From: an uncultured Campylobacter sp.
Lineage (GTDB): Bacteria > Campylobacterota > Campylobacteria > Campylobacterales > Campylobacteraceae
Assembly: GCF_938017705.1 (NCBI RefSeq)
Contig: NZ_CALIIS010000038.1
Span: 1 to 64,000 of the forward strand
Reading direction: 5' to 3'
Length of the DNA: 64,000 nt
The notes below the pieces were generated by a model, which ran no database searches, was not told where the DNA came from, and saw only the letters and a list, made by a program, of their open reading frames with translations. Positions 35,915 through 44,578 of this stretch are shown here, one piece after another (position 1 is the first letter of the stretch; each line of letters begins with the position of its first letter). Made by a program: the position numbers and the translations under genes.

Positions 35915-36439
35915 ATGTCAAAAGTAACATTTCAAGGAAAGCCTGTAGAGCTAAGCGGGCAAGAGATAAATCTAGGCGATCGCGCGCCGCAAGTGCGCTT
36001 AGTAGCTCAAGATCTAAGCGAAATTGAGATCGCTAGCGGCAAGCACGTGCAAATCATCGTCGCTGTGCCATCGCTAGATACGCCCGTCTGCGCGACGGAG
36101 GCACGTAAGTTCAACGAGCGCGCCGCATCGCTTCCTAACACTGAAGTAATCGTCGTTTCGATGGATTTACCGTTTGCGATGGGGAGGTTTTGTACGACTG
36201 AGGGGATCAAAAATCTACGCGTTGCAAGCGATTTCCGCGATAAGGAATTTTGCCGCCGCTACGGCACTCTCATCGCCAGCGGCGCATTAGCAGGTCTCAG
36301 CGCCAGAGCAATCTTCGTCATAGATACCGCAGGCGTTGTGGTTTATAAAGAGCTCGTAAGCGACATAGCCTCTGAGCCCGACTACGACGCAGCGCTGGAT
36401 TTTGCAGAGCTCGTCGCTCGCAACAGCTGCTCTAACTGA
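35915..36439 (+). CDS. tpx: Thiol peroxidase
   Basis: A 174-residue atypical 2-Cys peroxiredoxin (Tpx) that reduces hydrogen and lipid peroxides using thioredoxin. The peroxidatic cysteine is in PSLDTPVCATE near residue 59. The resolving cysteine is in GRFCTTEGIKNL near residue 93, and DFRDKEFCRRYG follows. The start ATG has AAAGGAC upstream. It is a single-gene unit divergent from the TM2 gene. Confidence 0.95.
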   Translation: MSKVTFQGKPVELSGQEINLGDRAPQVRLVAQDLSEIEIASGKHVQIIVAVPSLDTPVCATEARKFNERAASLPNTEVIVVSMDLPFAMGRFCTTEGIKNLRVASDFRDKEFCRRYGTLIASGALAGLSARAIFVIDTAGVVVYKELVSDIASEPDYDAALDFAELVARNSCSN

Positions 36440-36505
36440 GCAAGATAATAGATCCAAGGTTTGGATAATTTTCGCCTTGCTTTAGTTCACTACTTTAAGC
36501 AAATT

Positions 36506-36538
36506 CGCCCTACTGCAAGTAAAAAACGAAGTAGGGCG
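36506..36538 (+). terminator. Possible tpx terminator
   Basis: 9-bp perfect arms CGCCCTACT (36506-36514) and AGTAGGGCG (36530-36538) about 65 bases past tpx. The T-rich tract is weak. Confidence 0.4.
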
Positions 36539-36714
36539 CTTAAAATTCTACTTCAATTTTAAATTTTGATTTTACGCTTTGATTTGCGCTTCGGTGCACG
36601 CAAAGCTATTAACGCACTGCGATAGTAAGCAGATGAGAACAAAATTTATAGGATCGCCTGCTGCTAAATTTTAAATTTAGCCATAGCGGGAGTTGAAATT
36701 TTAAATTTGCCCGC

Positions 36715-37431
36715 TTAGCCACTCCGCGCGATAAACTCGCTAAAAGAGATCTCCTGTGCGTAAAATTTAACTCCGAGCGAGGCGAGTTTGTCTTGCAGCG
36801 GTAGTGCCAGCTCCTCTATGCCGCTAAATACGCAAAGCGGCAAATTTTGCGCCCTCTCTTTAGTCGCCGCAAAGCTCTCGTCATCAAAAATTTTCTTTAA
36901 AAACACGAGCGTTTTTACCTTGTCCGTGCCCAGATCCTCGATAAAAACGCTGAAATATTTATATCCCAGCTCCTCGCGCGCTTCATCTTTCATTGCGTAG
37001 TCGTCTGCTAGTTCGCGGTAAAATTCGTTGTTTAAATCCGCAAACGGCGCGATCGCTTCAAGCGAGCAAGGCGCCTCAAGTGCGGCAAGTGCGGTTAAAA
37101 TTTCTTCAAATTTAACGATGTCGTCCGCGACTTTAATCGGCTCCCAAGAGCCGGCGCCGTGATAGGCAAAATACACGGGCGAGGCGTCCCCGAGGGCAAA
37201 ATCGACGAAAAACGGATCGTCCATGCCGTTACGCGCGATGACCCGCCAGCTCTTGCGCCACTGGCCCGGTGCGTCGTCTGCTAGCTCCTCGCCAGTTTTG
37301 CGGCTAGCGAGCCTATATCCCTCCTGAAAGCTCTCAAACTCGCCCTCATCAGGATAGAAAAAAGGTAGCAAAACAGACTCTGAAACGATACGTTTGCGGA
37401 TAAAATTTCGGATCAAACTTGAGATTTGCAC
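36715..37431 (-). CDS. SMI1/KNR4 (SUKH)-like protein
   Basis: A 238-residue cytoplasmic protein. Residues about 20-125 resemble the SUKH/SMI1-KNR4 fold (KSWRVIARNGMDDPFFVDF, PVYFAYHGAGSWEPIKVAD). The rest (130-238) is an extra alpha-beta region. SUKH proteins often act as immunity proteins against polymorphic toxins, but some serve unrelated roles and no toxin gene is close. The assignment is moderate. The start ATG at 37431 lacks a strong ribosome-binding site. Confidence 0.55.
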   Translation of the reverse strand: MQISSLIRNFIRKRIVSESVLLPFFYPDEGEFESFQEGYRLASRKTGEELADDAPGQWRKSWRVIARNGMDDPFFVDFALGDASPVYFAYHGAGSWEPIKVADDIVKFEEILTALAALEAPCSLEAIAPFADLNNEFYRELADDYAMKDEAREELGYKYFSVFIEDLGTDKVKTLVFLKKIFDDESFAATKERAQNLPLCVFSGIEELALPLQDKLASLGVKFYAQEISFSEFIARSG

Positions 37432-37832
37432 GGCGCGGCCTTTGGGTTAAATTTGAGCGAATTCTAGCAGAGTTTTTAGTTCGCGCAAAATTTACGCCCA
37501 AATTCAACAAATTGCAAATTTAAGCGCGAAAAGACAAGCGGAAGTATCGCGAGATGATTTTGAGAGTTGTGCAGAAATTTTAAGTTAAGGCTAGACAAGT
37601 AGTCTGCCGCAGTCCAAAATTTTCAAACTCATTTAAAGACGCTCGCGAGACGATGCGCCGCCAAAAAGACAAGCGGAAGTATTTTACAGAAACATTTTGC
37701 TTTGCAAAAACGCTACGCTTGTTTTGAGATGATTTTTGTGGTTGCGACGTAAAATTTCGGCGTAGATAGAACGTATAGTTCATCGAGCCGAAATTTTACT
37801 AGCTCCGCAAAAAGCACTCACGAGACAACGCG
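37432..37832. repeat. Spacer with duplicated segment
   Basis: An 18-base word (AAAGACAAGCGGAAGTAT) occurs at 37530-37547 and 37665-37682. Each copy is followed by GAGATGATTTT and a related tail, the second after an insertion of about 45 bases. The whole spacer looks like a diverged duplication of a non-coding unit. Confidence 0.55.
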
Positions 37833-40280
37833 CTACAAAGATTGTAAGATTTTAGGTTTACTAAACGCCTGTATCGGCTTAATCTCTCCCTTAAATTTCT
37901 CAATTTGAGCAAGCACGGTGTGAGCCGAGTTGCTTTGCGCAAGACTTGACGTGCCTTTATCGAACGTAAGCACGTTTACGCAGCCGTGCTGGCAGAGGCT
38001 CTTTTCGCCCCAAACCTCGGGATCGTACCACGCGCCCTCGCAAATCGCTGCGACGCGCTCAGGCACGATGTCGGTAACGAGCACGCCTGCCAAAATTTCG
38101 CCGCGATCGTTGAAAACGCGCACGATGTCGCCGTTCGCAAGCCCGCGAGCTTCGGCGTCTTTTGGATTCATTAACACCGGCTCTCTGCCGCTAACCTCGG
38201 CAAAATTCCTGATGATCGAGTTGTTTAGCTGGCTGTGCAGGCGGTAGCGAGAGTGCGGACTTACGACGTGGATCGGATACTTCGCCGTCTTTTTCGCATC
38301 GCCTAGCCACTCTTTTGGCTCGATCCAAGTAGGCATCGGCGGGCAGTCGGCATAGCCCATCTTAGCGATTACGGGTGAGTAAAGCTCGATCTTACCCGAC
38401 GGCGTGCCGAGGCGGTTTTTGGCGGGATTTTCGCGGAATGCCGCAAGGCGCGTATATAGCGCGCTGCTCTCGTCGTCCTTTTCAAAGCGCACGAAGCCTT
38501 TGTCGTAAAATTCCTCAAAGCTAGGCATCGTTATATTTAGGCCTTTGGCTTGCTCTACGGCATCGGCGTAGAATTCTTTCATCCAGCCTAGCTCGTCCTT
38601 GCCCTCGCTAAAGACCTCGCCATATCCCCAGCGCTTGCAGATCTGCTCGCAGATCCAAAAGTCGCTCTTACTCTCGCCCATCGGCTCGATTGCAGGTCTG
38701 TAAGCGACTATATATTCGCCCGTAGCGCCCGTTTGGTTGATGTCGTTGCGCTCGACCTCGATCGCGACGGGAAGCACGATGTCGCTAAGCTTCGCCGTGC
38801 TCGTCCAGTAAGGCTCGGCGGTGATGACGGTATCAAATTTACGCCACTGCCTCACAATATTATTCACGTCTTGATGGCGCGTAAACATCGATCCACACGC
38901 CATATAAGCGACTCTCATATGCGGCAGCTTGATCTTAGTGCCGTCGTAGTCGATCTGCTTGCCCGGATGCTCCAGCGCCTCAATGCTGCGAGAAGACGGG
39001 ATGGTAATGTTTTTCGCACTTTTCCAAGGCGCAGAGCCCGTGTTTTCGTATTTTTCATCTATACGAGTGCTAAGCCCCTTTAAAATCGGAGCCACTTTAT
39101 TCGTAGCGCCCGCAGAGCCGTAGCCTAGGCTAAATTCAAAGCCGAGCCCCTCCTTGCCGATATGCCCTAGCATCGCATTAAGCGCCACTAGCGCCCAGAA
39201 AGGCTGCTCGCCGTGATCTGCGCGCTGCAAACCGCGACCGATCAGGATCGTGCTCGGCTCCTTTGCAAGCGCCGTAGCAAATTTCGCAATAGCCTCCTCG
39301 CTAAGCCCGCAAATTTTGCTCGCCCAAGCTGCGTCCTTTACGATTTTATCGCTCTCGCCTAGAAAATACGCTTTAAATTTATTAAATCCGACGGTGTATT
39401 TTTTGATAAATTCCTCGTCGTAAAGGTTGTTCGTAAACAGATAGTGGCACATGCCGATGATGAGCGCGGTGTCGGTATTCGGGCGCACGATGATATCTTC
39501 GCTGCCGAAGTAGCGCGCGGTGTCGTTTCTCATCACGTTTACGCTGTAGGTTTTGATGCCTGATTTTTTAAGCTCTTGCATGCCGATGTAGCCGTCATGC
39601 GTAGGCGGAATGGATGAAATTTGATTGGTTACTGCAGGATCAGTCGCCCAAAATACGACGTTTTTAGCGTTTTTGACGATCGCTTTCCACGTAGTAGGCG
39701 CGTCGTAAACGGCGCTTGAGCCCAGCACGTGAGGCATGATAACGAGCCCCGCGCCGGTCGAATAATCACCGCTTTCCTCTACGTAGCCGCCTAAAATTTT
39801 AAGCATTCGGTGCGCTACGGTGCGTCCCCAGCCGATCTTACCGCTGCCGCCCCACCAGTAGCACTCGCCGTAGATCGCCTCGGCGCCGTATTTGTCGAAA
39901 TTTTCTTTCAAAGCCTTCGCCGCTAGATCAAGGGCCGTGTCCCAGCTAACGCGCACGAACTCCTCTTTGCCGCGTAGTTCGCTCTTTGCCGCGCCTTTTG
40001 CCTTCAGATAGCTTTTGCGTACCATCGGATAGAGCACGCGGTTTTCGTTTTGAATATTATCGGGCAAGCTATAATTCATCGTATTTGGAAATTTATCGCC
40101 TTCGAAATCGCTTACCGAAACGATCTGCGATGAGTTTAAATTTAGCCAAAAAGTGCCGAATCTATTCGCGCCGAATACCTTTTTGTTATCAAAAATCGTC
40201 TGCGTAACACCCTCGATCCTGCTAGCGCTTGCCGCGCTTGCGCCTAAAATCCCTGCCTTTAAAAAGTCTCGCCTTTTCAT
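37833..40280 (-). CDS. Second Tat-exported molybdenum S-/N-oxide reductase
   Basis: An 815-residue paralogue of the reductase at 28192. It has Tat motif RRDFLK (3-8), molybdenum ligand S174 in GDYSTGAGLVIMPHV, and C140-Y-W-W143 where the first enzyme has SYGW. The Tyr is kept but its neighbour is Trp instead of Gly, so the substrate pocket should differ. Candidates are TMAO, DMSO, biotin sulfoxide or methionine sulfoxide. Its cytochrome gene lies 13 bases upstream. Several Cys residues near the C-terminus do not form an Fe-S motif. It lies downstream of the Crp/Fnr-regulated divergent promoter region. Confidence 0.87.
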   Translation of the reverse strand: MKRRDFLKAGILGASAASASRIEGVTQTIFDNKKVFGANRFGTFWLNLNSSQIVSVSDFEGDKFPNTMNYSLPDNIQNENRVLYPMVRKSYLKAKGAAKSELRGKEEFVRVSWDTALDLAAKALKENFDKYGAEAIYGECYWWGGSGKIGWGRTVAHRMLKILGGYVEESGDYSTGAGLVIMPHVLGSSAVYDAPTTWKAIVKNAKNVVFWATDPAVTNQISSIPPTHDGYIGMQELKKSGIKTYSVNVMRNDTARYFGSEDIIVRPNTDTALIIGMCHYLFTNNLYDEEFIKKYTVGFNKFKAYFLGESDKIVKDAAWASKICGLSEEAIAKFATALAKEPSTILIGRGLQRADHGEQPFWALVALNAMLGHIGKEGLGFEFSLGYGSAGATNKVAPILKGLSTRIDEKYENTGSAPWKSAKNITIPSSRSIEALEHPGKQIDYDGTKIKLPHMRVAYMACGSMFTRHQDVNNIVRQWRKFDTVITAEPYWTSTAKLSDIVLPVAIEVERNDINQTGATGEYIVAYRPAIEPMGESKSDFWICEQICKRWGYGEVFSEGKDELGWMKEFYADAVEQAKGLNITMPSFEEFYDKGFVRFEKDDESSALYTRLAAFRENPAKNRLGTPSGKIELYSPVIAKMGYADCPPMPTWIEPKEWLGDAKKTAKYPIHVVSPHSRYRLHSQLNNSIIRNFAEVSGREPVLMNPKDAEARGLANGDIVRVFNDRGEILAGVLVTDIVPERVAAICEGAWYDPEVWGEKSLCQHGCVNVLTFDKGTSSLAQSNSAHTVLAQIEKFKGEIKPIQAFSKPKILQSL

Positions 40281-40293
40281 CTGATCTCCTTTA

Positions 40294-40860
40294 TCATTCA
40301 GGTTTTTTTGCGTTGTGTTGTAGATATTTTACGATCAAATTTAAATCATCGCCCTCAAGCGCTACGTAGTTTGCGTTGATCATCTCTTGCAGATTCGCAG
40401 GCCATTGATTTGCCGTGAAGCTCTTTGGCTCATGCAAGCGGTGACACGCCGAGCAGATCTGCTCGTAGTTCGTCTTTGCCTCCGCATAAAGCGCCTTAGC
40501 GTCCTTAGCTACGGCATCCGAACTGATCTCGTAAATCCCCTCCGCCTCATACCAAATCTCGCCGTAATCGTCCTCGAGCTTTTTGCCCTTTTTAAAATTT
40601 GCTTCGGCTTCGTTCGTAAAAATCGCGTAAATTTCAGCCTCTTTCATATTTTTTTGGATTTGAAGCTGATAGTTTTCGCTCACGACGCCTTTAATTTTAA
40701 TCTTGGTAACGCCGCCATCGCTGGATATCACCTCGATCGGCGTTAAAATTTGAACCTCGCCGATAGTTTTTCCCTCCTGCGAGATCGCCGTGGTTTTGGA
40801 GATCACCTCGCCGCCAAAAAGCGAACACGCACAGATAAATGAGATAAAAATTTTCCTCAT
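40294..40860 (-). CDS. Monohaem c-type cytochrome, second reductase operon
   Basis: A 188-residue periplasmic electron carrier with a signal peptide of about 17 residues and one haem site CSACH at 136-140. A conserved tail ANQWPANLQEMI follows, like the partner at 30705. It is first in the operon with the reductase and divergent from a Crp/Fnr-type regulator. Unlike the other operon there is no DsbB-like gene. Confidence 0.85.
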   Translation of the reverse strand: MRKIFISFICACSLFGGEVISKTTAISQEGKTIGEVQILTPIEVISSDGGVTKIKIKGVVSENYQLQIQKNMKEAEIYAIFTNEAEANFKKGKKLEDDYGEIWYEAEGIYEISSDAVAKDAKALYAEAKTNYEQICSACHRLHEPKSFTANQWPANLQEMINANYVALEGDDLNLIVKYLQHNAKKPE

Positions 40861-40915
40861 AAAGTATCCTTTCTAGGTTGTCTTTAACGCGAATTATAAA
40901 TCAAAGATAAATTTA

Positions 40916-40939
40916 AATTTGTCGCGATTGCGACGAATT
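40916..40939. promoter_or_regulatory. Palindromic operator candidate between regulator and reductase operon
   Basis: AATTTGTCGC (40916-40925), GATT, GCGACGAATT (40930-40939): a 10-bp inverted repeat with one mismatch in the middle of the 112-base divergent spacer. The half-site is unlike the TTGAT of classical FNR. It is the natural candidate site for the adjacent Crp/Fnr-family protein. Confidence 0.6.
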
Positions 40940-40972
40940 TATCCTTTTTATGTAAAATTTACGTGAAATTTT

Positions 40973-41569
40973 ATGCAAAGAGCTGCTATGATAGATAGAC
41001 TAAATAACGATTACAGCGAGAAATTCGACTTTTTAAGCAGGGAGCAGATTGCTAAATTTAGGCGCGAAAGCTACGCTCGCGGCGACGTGATCTACGCGCA
41101 GAAGTTTAAATTTATCATTCTGCTGCGTGGCAGGGCGAAGCTAAACTGCTACGAAAACGGCAAGGAATTTATCTTTAGCTTCGTAAAAAGCGGCGCCTAC
41201 GTCTGCTTGGATAAAAACACGAGCCTTGAAATTTTAAGCGACTGCGAGACGCTGCAGATCAATATCTCGGAGCTTTTCGAGCTACTCGGAGACGAGTTTG
41301 CAAGCTCGATCATAAACGCGCTTATCAAAAATATCTACTCACAACGGATTTTAATTAAAGAGATCGTCTTTGCGAAAATCCAGACGCGGATTTTAAATTT
41401 TCTAAATCGCATCGCAAACGCCGATAAGATCGTGGAGCTTCCCTTTAATATAATGACGCTGGCAAGCCTGCTCGGAGCGCCTCGCCAAAACGTCTCCTCG
41501 GCGATTACGAGGCTCGTAAACGACAAAAAAATAGTGAAATTAAAGGGCAATAGGATTAAAATTTTATAG
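40973..41569 (+). CDS. Crp/Fnr-family transcription regulator
   Basis: A protein of up to 198 residues, with an N-terminal cyclic-nucleotide-binding-type barrel (about 25-110, FIILLRGRAKLNCYENGKEF) and a dimer helix. The C-terminal winged helix-turn-helix (about 155-197) is MTLASLLGAPRQNVSSAITRL. It lacks the N-terminal Cys cluster of FNR; three scattered Cys residues lie in the barrel. An ATG six residues in (40988) is an alternative start. Divergence from the cytochrome/reductase operon suggests it controls that operon in response to electron acceptor or redox state, as inference. Confidence 0.8.
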   Translation: MQRAAMIDRLNNDYSEKFDFLSREQIAKFRRESYARGDVIYAQKFKFIILLRGRAKLNCYENGKEFIFSFVKSGAYVCLDKNTSLEILSDCETLQINISELFELLGDEFASSIINALIKNIYSQRILIKEIVFAKIQTRILNFLNRIANADKIVELPFNIMTLASLLGAPRQNVSSAITRLVNDKKIVKLKGNRIKIL

Positions 41570-41640
41570 TCTGAATCTGCGCAGGGGATCTAAATTTAGA
41601 CGAAAAGGATTATTTTAAGCGAAACCGCCTCATAAGACAA

Positions 41641-41669
41641 AGGGCTAAAACCAAAATGGGATTAGCCCT
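41641..41669. terminator. Possible bidirectional terminator
   Basis: 8-bp arms AGGGCTAA (41641-41648) and TTAGCCCT (41662-41669) between the convergent regulator and DUF805 genes. T-rich flanks are weak. Confidence 0.35.
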
Positions 41670-41714
41670 AAATTTAGCTTATTTGCAAAGCTTATGTGTG
41701 CTACAAAGCTACGT

Positions 41715-42122
41715 TTAAAAAATCGAGCCTCTGCTTGCGGGTCGCAACGGATCGTCTCCAAAGCGGTTGCCTCCGTTAGTGCCTTGCTGGATAAAAAATA
41801 CGATCAATACTATCGAGCCTATTATCGGGACAAAAATTAACAGATAAAACCAGCTGCTTCTATCGGTATCGTGCAGACGCCTTACCGCTACGGCAATAGA
41901 AGGTAAAAGTATTGCCAATAAAAAGATTGAGTTAATGAAACCGATCATTCTACCGGAACTCGTAACGGCATAGGTGCCTAAAAAGCCATCCAATACTAAC
42001 GTTATAATTCCTAAAAGTGCCGCAAATAATGCAAACCACCAGTACTCTGAACGTGGTGCACGCCCCTCAAAGTTGCAATAATTCTCTTTGAGACAAGTGC
42101 GAACAGACTCTATAAAAGTCAT
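41715..42122 (-). CDS. DUF805 membrane protein (second copy)
   Basis: A 135-residue paralogue of the protein at 33883. It shows the same landmarks: GRAPRSEYWWF, VRRLHDTDRSSWFYLL and GTNGGNRFGDDPL. It differs mainly by lacking about ten residues between the last helices. Function is unknown. It is monocistronic, with AAAGGAG upstream of the ATG. Confidence 0.88.
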   Translation of the reverse strand: MTFIESVRTCLKENYCNFEGRAPRSEYWWFALFAALLGIITLVLDGFLGTYAVTSSGRMIGFINSIFLLAILLPSIAVAVRRLHDTDRSSWFYLLIFVPIIGSIVLIVFFIQQGTNGGNRFGDDPLRPASRGSIF

Positions 42123-42419
42123 CTCAAACTCCTTTTTAAAAATAAGATAAATTATATAACAATGGCACTTAAATTTATCCTTTATATTGATTAAATTTTA
42201 AAATTTACCTTCGCCGCCACGCTGTCTGGCAAATACATTAAAATTTATCTCGAATGAACTTAATAGCGAGCTGTTTGATAAGTGAAGTAGGGTAGGTTGG
42301 CGGAACAAATTTTGCTTTTTCGCTCGCGTTAAATGACAAAGTAGGGCGGCTGCGACTAGCACAATTATAATAGCGATTTTATCTGCTTTGCCATGCCATA
42401 GCCGTATGAATTTTAAAAT

Positions 42420-43376
42420 TTAGCCCTTTTGACGGCTTAAAATTTTAGAAATTTTTGCGGCGTCGTAAGTTTTCGCCTGCGCTTTTAGAAACTCGCAAAG
42501 CTCTTTCTGCTTACAAAGACCGTGAGCGAGCAAAAACTCCGCCGTCATCTCGTCATCCAGCACCACAGCTACTTTGATAAGCGTTTCGATCTCCTTTTTA
42601 TCGATGCTCGCAAAGCTTTGAAATTTTAAAATTTCGTCCAAATAGCATAATCTCCCATCGCGGAATTCTTTAAATTTGGCGCCCGCGGCAAACTCCCTCG
42701 CGGCAAGCGGCAGCGCCTCCTTATATCCGAGAATGGAAACGTTGTTGTCGCTTAGAAATATTAATTCGCTGCCCGCAACCGAGCCGACCACATCTTTCGT
42801 ATCTCGCGCGCCGTTTGCAATCAAAAACTTAAATGCCTCGAAATTATCGTTTGCCGCGGCATCTCGCAGCAGCCCGCTAGCCTTGACGTCCGCGCCGTTT
42901 CGTACCAAAAGCTCTAAAAGCCGCATCGCATCGGCTTTATCAAAATGGTAAAGCTTCGCTATCTCACCGCTAAATTTTGAGCCGAAAAAGATCGCGAGCT
43001 TTAGCGGCGAGAAATAACCGCCGTCTCCGCCGTAATTGAGATTTGGTTTGAATTTAAGGATTTTTTCTATCCGCTCGAAGTCAAATTTTGAATTTCGCAG
43101 CACCTTTGGATTAAAAATGAAAGCGGTGAAAATTCTATCTTTAAACTCCCCGAAATCCTCGTCGATCCTGCCCCTGTTTTGCGCCGCGAAGGCTAAAAGT
43201 GCGTCCAAGCCCGCATCTATCTGCGCATCGCTAGCATTTTCATCGTAAAAAATTTCAAAATTTGGCTGCGATAAATTTGACTCTGCTTGCTGTGAAGCAG
43301 AAACTCTCGCGTCATCCTTAGCGGCGCCGAAAGCGCAACTCGCAAGCAAAAGCCACAAAAAGATAAAATTTTTCAT
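42420..43376 (-). CDS. Exported ankyrin-like protein
   Basis: A 318-residue protein with an N-terminal signal sequence. LLASC could be a lipobox or part of a Sec signal cleaved after AFG. Residues about 165-215 contain ankyrin-type helices (MRLLELLVRNGADV, FEAFKFLIANGARD). More degenerate helical pairs run to the C-terminus. Such proteins usually mediate protein contacts in the periplasm. The ATG at 43376 follows GAGGACGAT and is preferred to an upstream start that would add 27 polar residues before the signal. Confidence 0.65.
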   Translation of the reverse strand: MKNFIFLWLLLASCAFGAAKDDARVSASQQAESNLSQPNFEIFYDENASDAQIDAGLDALLAFAAQNRGRIDEDFGEFKDRIFTAFIFNPKVLRNSKFDFERIEKILKFKPNLNYGGDGGYFSPLKLAIFFGSKFSGEIAKLYHFDKADAMRLLELLVRNGADVKASGLLRDAAANDNFEAFKFLIANGARDTKDVVGSVAGSELIFLSDNNVSILGYKEALPLAAREFAAGAKFKEFRDGRLCYLDEILKFQSFASIDKKEIETLIKVAVVLDDEMTAEFLLAHGLCKQKELCEFLKAQAKTYDAAKISKILSRQKG

Positions 43377-43545
43377 ATCGTCCTCGCTTAAATTTTGCCC
43401 GATTATATCAAATCTAAGGCTAAATTTAACGGCATCTTGAAATTTCATAAAAAGCAAACGGCAAATAAATTTAGCCCAAAAAAGCGCCTTTTGATTTTAA
43501 TTTCGCTAGAATTAGCCGTAAATAACCTAAACAAAGGAGCGGCAA

Positions 43546-44349
43546 ATGAAACTACTTTTTACTTTGATCTTGCTTTGTGCAGGGCTTTTTGCAAACACGC
43601 TGCAAGAGATTAGAAATAGCGGCGTCATCAGAGTCGGCGTCAGAGATGGCAGACCGCCTTTTAGCGAGATTAGCGGTGGTAAATTTGAAGGCTTTGAGAT
43701 CGAGCTTGCCAATGCGATCGCAAAGGCGATTTTTGGCGCCAAACAAGGCGAAGTGCAGTTTGTCTCTCTAAGCGCCGCCGATCGCGTCTCGTATCTAGTC
43801 AATAATAAAGTCGATATAGTTGCAGCTACCTTCGTCATCGATTCGGCGCGCAAAAATCATGTAGACTTCTCGATGCCGTATTTTTCGACCAATCTCGGCG
43901 TACTAACTCGCAAAGCGGACGCCATCAAAGATATATCGCGTTTGCGCGATATGAGGCTCATAACCGAAGAGGGCACGACCGTAGACAATTACCTCAAAAA
44001 AGAGAAATTTAGCAACGTAAGCTACTGCAAAAACACAAGCGAATGCTACGCGATGATCCGAGACGGCAAAGCCGACGGATACGTCAATCTAAATATCACG
44101 GTGCTAGCCTACGCCGTCGTGGACGATACGCTCGAAGTGCCGTTTCAAAACTTCGGCAAGCCCGATTTCATCGGTATTGGCGTGCAAAAGGGCAACAAAG
44201 AGCTGCTTGATTTCATCAACGCAGAGCTTGTCAAGCTAAGCAAAGAGGGCTTTTTCAAAAAGGCTTATCAGGACACCTTTGAGCCTTTTTACCGCGGCAC
44301 GGCGGATAAAAAATACTTCCTGCTAGATGGAATTTATGATTTGCTATAA
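43546..44349 (+). CDS. Periplasmic amino-acid-binding protein (first of a tandem pair)
   Basis: A 267-residue family 3 solute-binding protein with a Sec signal peptide (about 1-17). Typical motifs are GVIRVGVRDGRPPFSE, FEGFEIELANAIAK, KNHVDFSMPYF and EEGTTVDNYL. C164 and C170 (YCKNTSECYAM) may form a disulfide. The ligand is not known; it lacks the canonical Arg/Asp context I could recognise. No permease or ATPase genes adjoin it, so it must work with a distant transporter or as a sensor. The next gene is a close paralogue. Confidence 0.85.
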   Translation: MKLLFTLILLCAGLFANTLQEIRNSGVIRVGVRDGRPPFSEISGGKFEGFEIELANAIAKAIFGAKQGEVQFVSLSAADRVSYLVNNKVDIVAATFVIDSARKNHVDFSMPYFSTNLGVLTRKADAIKDISRLRDMRLITEEGTTVDNYLKKEKFSNVSYCKNTSECYAMIRDGKADGYVNLNITVLAYAVVDDTLEVPFQNFGKPDFIGIGVQKGNKELLDFINAELVKLSKEGFFKKAYQDTFEPFYRGTADKKYFLLDGIYDLL

Positions 44350-44541
44350 AAGCGTAGAGCTAGGAATTAAAATATAAAATTTATCGAAGGTAGTTTGCAT
44401 AACTAATAAATCTTGGGATTTAAAATTTTTCAAATTCATTAAATTTTAAATCCCCACTTCGCCCCTAAATTTCAAACTTGCATACGCGCGGTGATTGAAT
44501 TTTAAACCGCTTGCATTTATTTTCTCTAAAATATATAGTGC

Positions 44542-44547
44542 TATAAT
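44542..44547 (+). promoter_or_regulatory. Promoter -10 box of the second binding-protein gene
   Basis: TATAAT 32 bases before the ATG at 44579, showing that the second copy has its own promoter. Confidence 0.6.
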
Positions 44548-44578
44548 TAGTTCAAAACTAAAAAGTAGGGGGCTTTTT

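Noticed and set aside
40973..41569. Calling the Crp/Fnr-type regulator FNR itself
   Set aside because: It lacks the N-terminal cysteine cluster and the adjacent palindrome is not an FNR site.
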